Shown: one piece after another, positions 58,767 to 64,000 of the stretch
Position numbering within the stretch: position 1 is the stretch's first letter
How the letters are laid out: every line of letters begins with the position of its first letter
NCBI GenBank assembly: GCA_009823505.1
Contig: VZQC01012374.1
Location: 480,280 to 544,279, forward strand
Source: Rhizomys pruinosus
Lineage: Eukaryota; Chordata; Mammalia; Rodentia; Spalacidae
Length of the DNA stretch: 64,000 bases
Reading direction: 5' to 3'
Position numbers and translations under genes: made by a program
The notes under the pieces: model-generated
The model's input: only the letters and a program-made list of their open reading frames with translations
Databases searched by the model: none
Told to the model about the DNA's origin: nothing

Positions 58767-59524
58767 TGTTTTAGTTTGCTTTTCTGTTGCTGCAATAAAA
58801 CACTGACTGAAACTAACTTGGGGAGGAAAAGGTTCAATTCGTTTCACACCTACCAGGGCACAGTTCATCACTGAGGGAGCCCAAGGTAAGAACTTAGGAT
58901 AGGAACCTAGAGGCAGGAGCTGAAGCACAGGCCATGGAGGAGTGCTGCTTACTGGCTTGCTGTCTATGAGTCTGAGGCTGGACCTGGCTACATAGAGAGT
59001 TCCAGGCCAGCTGAGGATACAGAGGTGTATTAGTCAAGGTTCTCTAAAGAAACAGAATCAGTAGAACACACACACACACACACACATACACACACACATA
59101 GATGGATGGATGGATGGATGGATGGATGGATGGATGGATGGATTTATTAATTAGATTAGCTCATAGGATAGAGTCCCAGTAGTCCAGCAATAGCTGCAGA
59201 CCACACTGGAAAGGCTGAGAATCCAGGTAGTTATTCAGTCCACAAGGCTGGATGTTTCAGTAGTCCTAATCTGGTGCTGACAGCCTGTTGGATTTTGGGA
59301 GATCTGCTAGTCTACACTGGGATCCAATGAGTTGATCACAGCAGCAAGATAAGCTCACCAGTGAAAGAGAAGGCAAGCAGCAAAAAAGGGGCAAGCTCCC
59401 TTCTGCCATGGCTTTTATACCGGCTGCCATCAGAAGACATCCGCATTGAGGGAGGGTCTTCTGAAGATCTCTTGCCCATTTTAGCTAATCCCAGATGCAG
59501 TCAAGTGGATACCCAGGATTAACA
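58767..59524. repeat. Nested repeats inserted in the L1 endonuclease region
   Basis: L1 text stops at TTTCTGCAAG (58766) and resumes at GCAAGAAACCCATCTCACC (59525). The insert has a first unit of about 58767-58965 (GTTTTAGTTTGCTTTTCTGTTGCTGC ... CATGGAGGAGTGCTGCTTACTGGC), a B1-like piece, and a second unit from about 59025 (GTATTAGTCAAGGTTCTCTAAAG). I recognise both as common rodent repeats but cannot name their families. Confidence 0.6.
59066..59143 (+). repeat. (CA)n followed by (ATGG)n microsatellite
   Basis: CACACACA to 59099, then about ten GATG units to 59143, inside the nested repeat. Confidence 0.92.
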
Positions 59525-60200
59525 GCAAGAAACCCATCTCACCTTCAAGGGCAGGTACTCTCTTAAAGTTAAAGGGTGGAAAAAATATTCCAAGCAAATG
59601 GTAGTAAGAAGCAAGCAGGAGTTGCTATTCTAGTATCAGACAAAATAGACTTCAAACTAAAACTAATCAAAAGAGATGGAGAGGGACACTTCATTCTTAT
59701 CAAAGGAACAATTAACCAAGGAGATATTACAATCATGAATATAGATACACCAAACTCTGGTGCACAAACTTCATAAAAAATTCTACAAGACTTTAAGGCA
59801 CAGATTAATCCCAACACACTAATAGTAGGGGACTTTAATAACCCACTGTGTCCATTGGACAGGTCAACCAGACAAAGAATAAACAGAGAGACATCTGATC
59901 TGAACAATATAATACACCAAATGGACCTAACAGACATCTACCAAATATTCCATCCAAGCACCAAAGAATATACTTTCTATTCAGCACCCCATAGAACTTT
60001 CTCTAAAATTGACCACATACTGGGGCATAAAACAAACTTCAACAAACACAAAAAAATTGAAATAATTTCATGCTTTCTATTAGACCACAATGCAATAAAG
60101 TTTATCAACACCAGAAGAAGCCATGCATGAACTTGTGGAGATTAAACAACACACTTCTGAATAATGAATGGAGAAATTAAGAAAGAAATAAAAGTATTCC
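59525..60200 (+). pseudogene. L1 ORF2 endonuclease-domain relic
   Basis: Open pieces at 59576-59776 and 59855-60130 read as L1 endonuclease sequence, including KQAGVAILVSDKIDFK, MDLTDIYQIFHP and KIDHILGHKTNFNK. The APE-like endonuclease nicks target DNA at T-rich sites. A stop after GAQTS and an uncertain frame link the two pieces; the whole is dead. Confidence 0.88.
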
Positions 60201-60204
60201 TGGA

Positions 60205-60360
60205 ATGCTGGGCGTGGTGGTACACACCTTTAAATCCCAGCACTCTGGAGGCAGAGGCAGGCTAATCTCTGTGAATTCAGGGCCAGCCTGAATTCTCACT
60301 CTACAGAGTGAGTTCGAGGCCAGCTGGGGCTACAGGGAGACCCTGTCTCAAAAACACACA
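60205..60360 (+). repeat. B1 SINE nested in L1
   Basis: GCTGGGCGTGGTGGTACACACC to GACCCTGTCTCAAAAACACACAC. It contains a short internal duplication (CAGCCTGAATTCTCACTCTACAGAG). Confidence 0.9.
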
Positions 60361-60492
60361 CACACAAAAATTGTTCTTGAAATTAAATCAAAAGAACAAT
60401 ACAATACAACAAAACCTATGGGATACTTTAAAAAGCAATCCTAAGAGGGAAATTTGCAGTCTAAGTGCCTACATTAAAAAAACAGAAAGAGC
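60361..60492 (+). repeat. L1 ORF2 segment between two B1 insertions
   Basis: Continues ORF2 (ACAAAACCTATGGGATAC, TTTGCAGTCTAAGTGCC). Broken. Confidence 0.75.
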
Positions 60493-60660
60493 AGCCGGGC
60501 GTGGTGGCGCATGCCTTTAGTCCTAGCACTTGGGAGGCAGAGGCAGGCGGATCTTTGTGAGTTCAAGGCCAGCCTGGTCTACAGAGTGAATTCCAGGACA
60601 GGTGGGGCTACAGGGAGACCCTGTCTCAAAAAGACCAAAAAAAAAAACCAACAACAAAAA
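60493..60660 (+). repeat. Young B1 SINE nested in L1
   Basis: GCAGCCGGGCGTGGTGGCGCATGCC to GACCCTGTCTCAAAAAGACC and A-tail. Several CG dinucleotides are intact. Confidence 0.92.
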
Positions 60661-61651
60661 AAACCAGAGCACAAATAAAGGACCTAACATTGCAACGCAA
60701 AACGCAGCATGAGAGCCAACAATAAATGAATCCCAAACCCAACAGACAAAAATAACAAAAATCAGAGCAGAGATTAATGCAAACAAAGAAAACAATAGAA
60801 GAATCAATGAGACCAAGAGCTGGCTCTTTGAAAAGATAAACCAAAAGAAAGAAAGAGCAACTCCAAATCAACAAAATTAGAGATGAAAGGGGAAACATCA
60901 CAATGGATAGCATAAAGATCCAAAACTTCATATGGAATACTTTTAAAACCTATGCTGTATTAAATTTGAAAAGCCTAAGAGAAATGGATGAATATCTGAA
61001 ATCACAAGAATCACCAAAGCTTAAGTAAGAAGAGATAGATAGTTTAAATGGACCCATAATATAAAGAAATTGAAACAGCAATACAAAACCTCCCAATTAA
61101 AAAAAGCTGAGGCCCAGATGGATTTACAGCAGAATTCTGCTATTTAAAGAGGACCTACAACCATTATTACTCAAGTTATTCAAAAGGATAGAAACAGAGG
61201 GAAATCTACCAAACTCCTTCTATGAAGTTAGCATGACTCTAATACCAAAACCAGGCAAAGATATAAACAAAAAAGAAAAATATAGACACATATCCTTAAT
61301 GAACAGAGATGCAAAAATCCTCAACAAAATACTTGCAAACCACATACAAGCACACATCAAAAAGGTCATCCACAATGATCAAGTCAAATTTGTTCCAGAG
61401 GTAGAGGGATGGTTCAACATATGTAAATAAATAAATGTTATAAGTCATGTAAATGAACTCAAGGACAAAAACCACATGGTCCACTCAATTGATGCAGAAA
61501 AGGCCTTTGGTAAAATTCAACAGGGCTTTATGTTGAAATTACTAGAGGGAATTGGACTGGAGGGAACATACCTCAATCTATTTAAAGCTATATACAATAA
61601 AACCACAGCCAACATCATTCTAAATGGAGAAAAACTAGAAGCATTCCCTTT
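60661..61651 (+). pseudogene. L1 ORF2 reverse-transcriptase region relic
   Basis: Pieces include AACAGAGATGCAAAAATCCTC, the frame [20 protein letters not shown] (61233-61292) and [20 protein letters not shown] (61482-61540), typical of the L1 reverse-transcriptase fingers and palm. Stops interrupt the frame. A young B2 is inserted at the end. Confidence 0.88.
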
Positions 61652-61905
61652 TATTTTATTTTATTTTATTTTTTTAAGTTTTTTTTTTTTTAATTTATTT
61701 CTGTATGTGTATGAATGTACTGTCTGCATGTAGGTTTGTGCACCTGCGTCGTGCAATGCCACTGAGGTCAGAAGAGGGCGTCGGATTCCCCTGGAACTGG
61801 AGTTAAAGACGGTTCTCAGCCGCCATGTGGGTGCTAGGGATTGAACCTGGGTCCTCTGTAAGAGCGGTCGGTGCTCTTAAACGCTAAGCCATCTCTCCAG
61901 CCCCA
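61652..61905 (-). repeat. Young B2-type SINE nested in L1, with 13-bp duplication
   Basis: The duplication AAGCATTCCCTTT is at 61639-61651 and 61906-61918. The element is antisense with the head on the right (TCTTAAACGCTAAGCCATCTCTCCAGCC). A TTTTA repeat marks its tail. The middle lacks the 17-bp duplication. Confidence 0.93.
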
Positions 61906-61918
61906 AAGCATTCCCTTT

Positions 61919-62244
61919 AAAGCCAGGAACCCGGCAAGGCTGCCCACTGTCTCCACTCCTTTTTAATATATTGCTTGGAACTCTTGCTAGAGCAGTAAGA
62001 TAAGAGATAGAATTTAAAGGAGTACTAATTGGAAAAGAGGAGGTCAAAACTATCCCTTTTTGCAGATGACATATTTTACCTAAGGGAAGCCAGAAACTCC
62101 AGCAGAAAACTCCTAGAAACAACAATTTCAGTAAAGTGGCAGGTTACAAAATTAATCTATAAGATTTGGTAGCCTATGTTCCAAAAGTAAGCAATTGGAG
62201 AAGGAGTGCATGGAAACTGTTCCATTCACAGTAGCCTCAAAGAA
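61919..62244 (+). pseudogene. L1 ORF2 reverse-transcriptase catalytic region, broken
   Basis: GGCTGCCCACTGTCTCCACTCC and CTTTTTGCAGATGACATATTTTACC encode remnants of the [10 protein letters not shown] and FADD-type motifs. FADD is the catalytic aspartate motif. The frame is lost on both sides. The segment ends at the right target-site duplication. Confidence 0.85.
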
Positions 62245-62259
62245 GAATGTTCTGATTTT

Positions 62260-62436
62260 TATAAGAAATTTCAAAATAAAAACTGTCCTACTTTTCCGCC
62301 ATTGGCTCTTCCAGGCCCTCAGCATTTGGCTGATGTGATTTCAGTTCTGCTGGTACCACTGCCCCACTTCCTTCGTTTGCTCCTAGTGTTAGCAATGTTC
62401 ACCTCTTTTTCTTAAATTATTTCTGGATATATGGGA
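62260..62436 (+). other. Short unique intronic sequence
   Basis: No repeat or exon recognised. Confidence 0.35.
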
Positions 62437-62637
62437 GGTGTCAGGGAGGGAGGGAGGGAAAGAAGGAGGGAGAAAGGGGGGAGGGAGGGAGGGAGAAAGG
62501 GAGAGGGAGGGAAGGAGGGAAGAAGAGAGAGGGAGGGAGGGAGAGAGGAGGGAGAAAGGAGGAGGGAGGGAGGGAGGGAAGGAGAAAGGGGGAGGGAGGG
62601 AAGGAGGGAAGAAGAGAGGGAGGGAGGAGAAAGACAA
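62437..62637 (+). repeat. (GGGA)n polypurine tract, about 200 bases
   Basis: Nearly all purine on the + strand: GGGA and GAAAG units with many GGG runs. Long frames on both strands across it are low-complexity artefacts. The tract can in principle form triplex or quadruplex structures. Confidence 0.93.
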
Positions 62638-63985
62638 AGAGAATAAACCAACTATTTTAGGTTTTCCAATCTTATAATCCCAAGATTATAGTTTAGAAAA
62701 TATCATTGCTAACAGTTCCATCTAGAAAATCGAGATGTCCAGACATTCACAGATCATTCTGAGGCACTTTCAGAGTCTTACCTATAATGTTCCATGATAG
62801 TAAGTGACCTGTATTTTGCTGCTGTTTTCTTTTGCTTTCCTGGTCAGAAGTAAGGTATAGTAAGGGTGATTGGTTAGATGGGTGAATTTTGGTCTTTGTT
62901 TTTTCTTCATTTAATCCATAAGTAGGTGTGAATTTCTGATGCTCCAGCTCTCTTCAAGTCCTTGTGATCACCTGGTACTATATGAATAGGCTGGAATGGA
63001 ATATGCAGTTGTACTAGATGACTGAGCGGCATTTGCCTGGAATGAGGTAGTTTGGGAAAAATGTTCTGAAGGGCACAGTAGTATGGACAAATTCTGAGGG
63101 AAGTAGAAAGCTTACTGCATTAGGGAAGTTTGCTGTAACCAGAAAATGGGATGAAATGAAGTCAGCATCTGAGAGGCAGTGTTGCAAAGAGTAGTCCTTG
63201 CTAGATCTTGTAAGACTTAGTGAGAACTGGCTACTTGGTTCTGAGAATACTGGGAGCTTCTGAGCTCAGTATTCTGAGAATATTGAGAATACATGTGAGG
63301 TTGACATGGTCAGGTTCTGTTTTCTAAAAAATCACTGTGTACAAAAGTGAGAAAAATGCACGCAAGAATGTCAGGACCAGATATAAAAGCCATTTAGGAG
63401 ATAGGCTAGCAGGTAAGTTTGAATTTCAGATAAACAAATATTTTTTAATATGGGTTCTAAGTATCCCTTTAGACCAGAACTGTTTTAGATTTTGATTTTA
63501 GAGTATTTACATATATATGATGAGCTGTCTTGAGAATGAGACCCAAATCTAAAGACAATATGCACCATATTCCCACAAGGCTGAAGGAAACTTTATACAG
63601 TATTTTTGATGCAGCAGAATTTTGACGATAGCTGTCATGCATGGGCAGGTGTGTAGTCTTCCACGGAACTGTGTTAGAACCCCCAAAGCATTCAGATTTT
63701 AGAATATTTTGGGGATTTCCAGTTTTCCAGTTAGGGATGCTTTGCTTCCATAAACATGTCCCAAATGTTTCATGGTCCCCACAGAGGTCCTAAGGACTGC
63801 AAACATTTTTCTTTAGCAAGGAGAAAGCCAAGGAAGATTGGAGAAAGAACACATTCTGGAAGTGACATGGTAGAAACTGGAATTCAGAAACCTGAGTGAA
63901 TGGGAGATAAAGAAACTGAGTCTGTGTGTGAAAGATGCTCTTTCAGGAGCTCACTGCTCTCAGATCTCAGGACTGATGTTTTCTT
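62638..63985 (+). other. Unique intronic sequence
   Basis: No SINE, L1 or exon recognised. Confidence 0.4.
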
Positions 63986-64000
63986 TTTTTTTTTTTTTTT
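63984..64000 (+). repeat. Poly(T) run at the window end
   Basis: Probably the start of an antisense SINE tail that continues outside the window. Confidence 0.6.

Larger units (their letters stand above)
56026..62244 (-). mobile_element. Twin-primed (5'-inverted) L1, about 6.2 kb including nested insertions
   Basis: The perfect 15-bp duplication GAATGTTCTGATTTT is at 56011-56025 and 62245-62259. On the minus strand the 3' half of the L1 runs from about 57745 down to 56043 and ends in an A-rich tail (T-rich on +, 56026-56042). The 5' half is inverted and lies on + from about 57746 to 62244. The L1 co-ordinates fit: the inverted part runs from ORF1 to an ORF2 point near a PFT-type motif (CCATTCACAGTAGCC), and the 3' part resumes just after it with [20 protein letters not shown]. 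This is the structure expected when L1 integrates by twin priming. Nested B1, B2 and other repeats inflate the length. All frames are broken. Confidence 0.92.
40691..64000 (+). other. Downstream intron of the Sec15 gene (extends past the window)
   Basis: No further exon with an open frame, acceptor and donor was recognised to the end of the window. The interval is a normal rodent intron filled with SINEs and L1 copies, listed separately. The stretch between the donor and the B3 element at 41044 holds no recognised feature. Confidence 0.6.

Noticed and set aside
62389..62651. Long Pro/Ser- or Gly/Arg-rich frames
   Set aside because: They are translations of the GGGA polypurine tract and its complement.

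Overview
The window is mammalian, non-coding-rich DNA from a muroid rodent. It is full of B1, B2, B3 and B4/ID-type SINEs and rodent L1 fragments. The dominant B2 subtype carries a short internal duplication and a characteristic 3' half that I do not match to house-mouse B2; a cricetid such as a vole or hamster is my guess, with low confidence.

One real coding exon was found, on the + strand at 40541-40682. It encodes part of the C-terminal half of the exocyst subunit Sec15 and is most likely Exoc6 (paralogue Exoc6b is less likely). The rest of the window therefore reads as intron of that gene: more than 23 kb downstream of the exon and, nominally, 40 kb upstream.

The upstream 40 kb cannot be taken at face value. 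Positions of about 3.2-28 kb are a degraded, length-inflated reverse-complement copy of about 28-43 kb. Twelve landmarks pair up in strictly reversed order, including the exon itself, individual SINEs and one SINE with its target-site duplications. The degraded stretches are rich in CpG and non-mammalian in texture, while an island inside them (16.6-18.2 kb) is nearly clean. This pattern fits a fold-back (palindromic) long read that was built into the assembly without polishing, rather than a biological inverted duplication. A 1.4 kb clean island at 10.9-12.3 kb has no partner that I could find.

Layout: 1-402, a near copy of 31010-31393; 403-3240, L1 fragments with a nested B1; 3241-28000, degraded left arm; 28000-28900, apex; 28900-43000, readable right arm with SINEs and the exon; 43000-56000, intron with nested SINEs, old antisense L1s and a 57-bp minisatellite; 56026-62244, one twin-primed (5'-inverted) L1 about 6.2 kb long with perfect 15-bp target-site duplications and several younger insertions; 62437-62637, a polypurine GGGA tract; 62640-64000, unique intron.

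I see no bacterial, phage, CRISPR or operon-like content. The most useful results are the fold-back structure, the Exoc6 exon, the reconstructed twin-primed L1, a B2-B1 chimeric SINE with its own target-site duplication, and an insertion that consists only of an A-rich tail.
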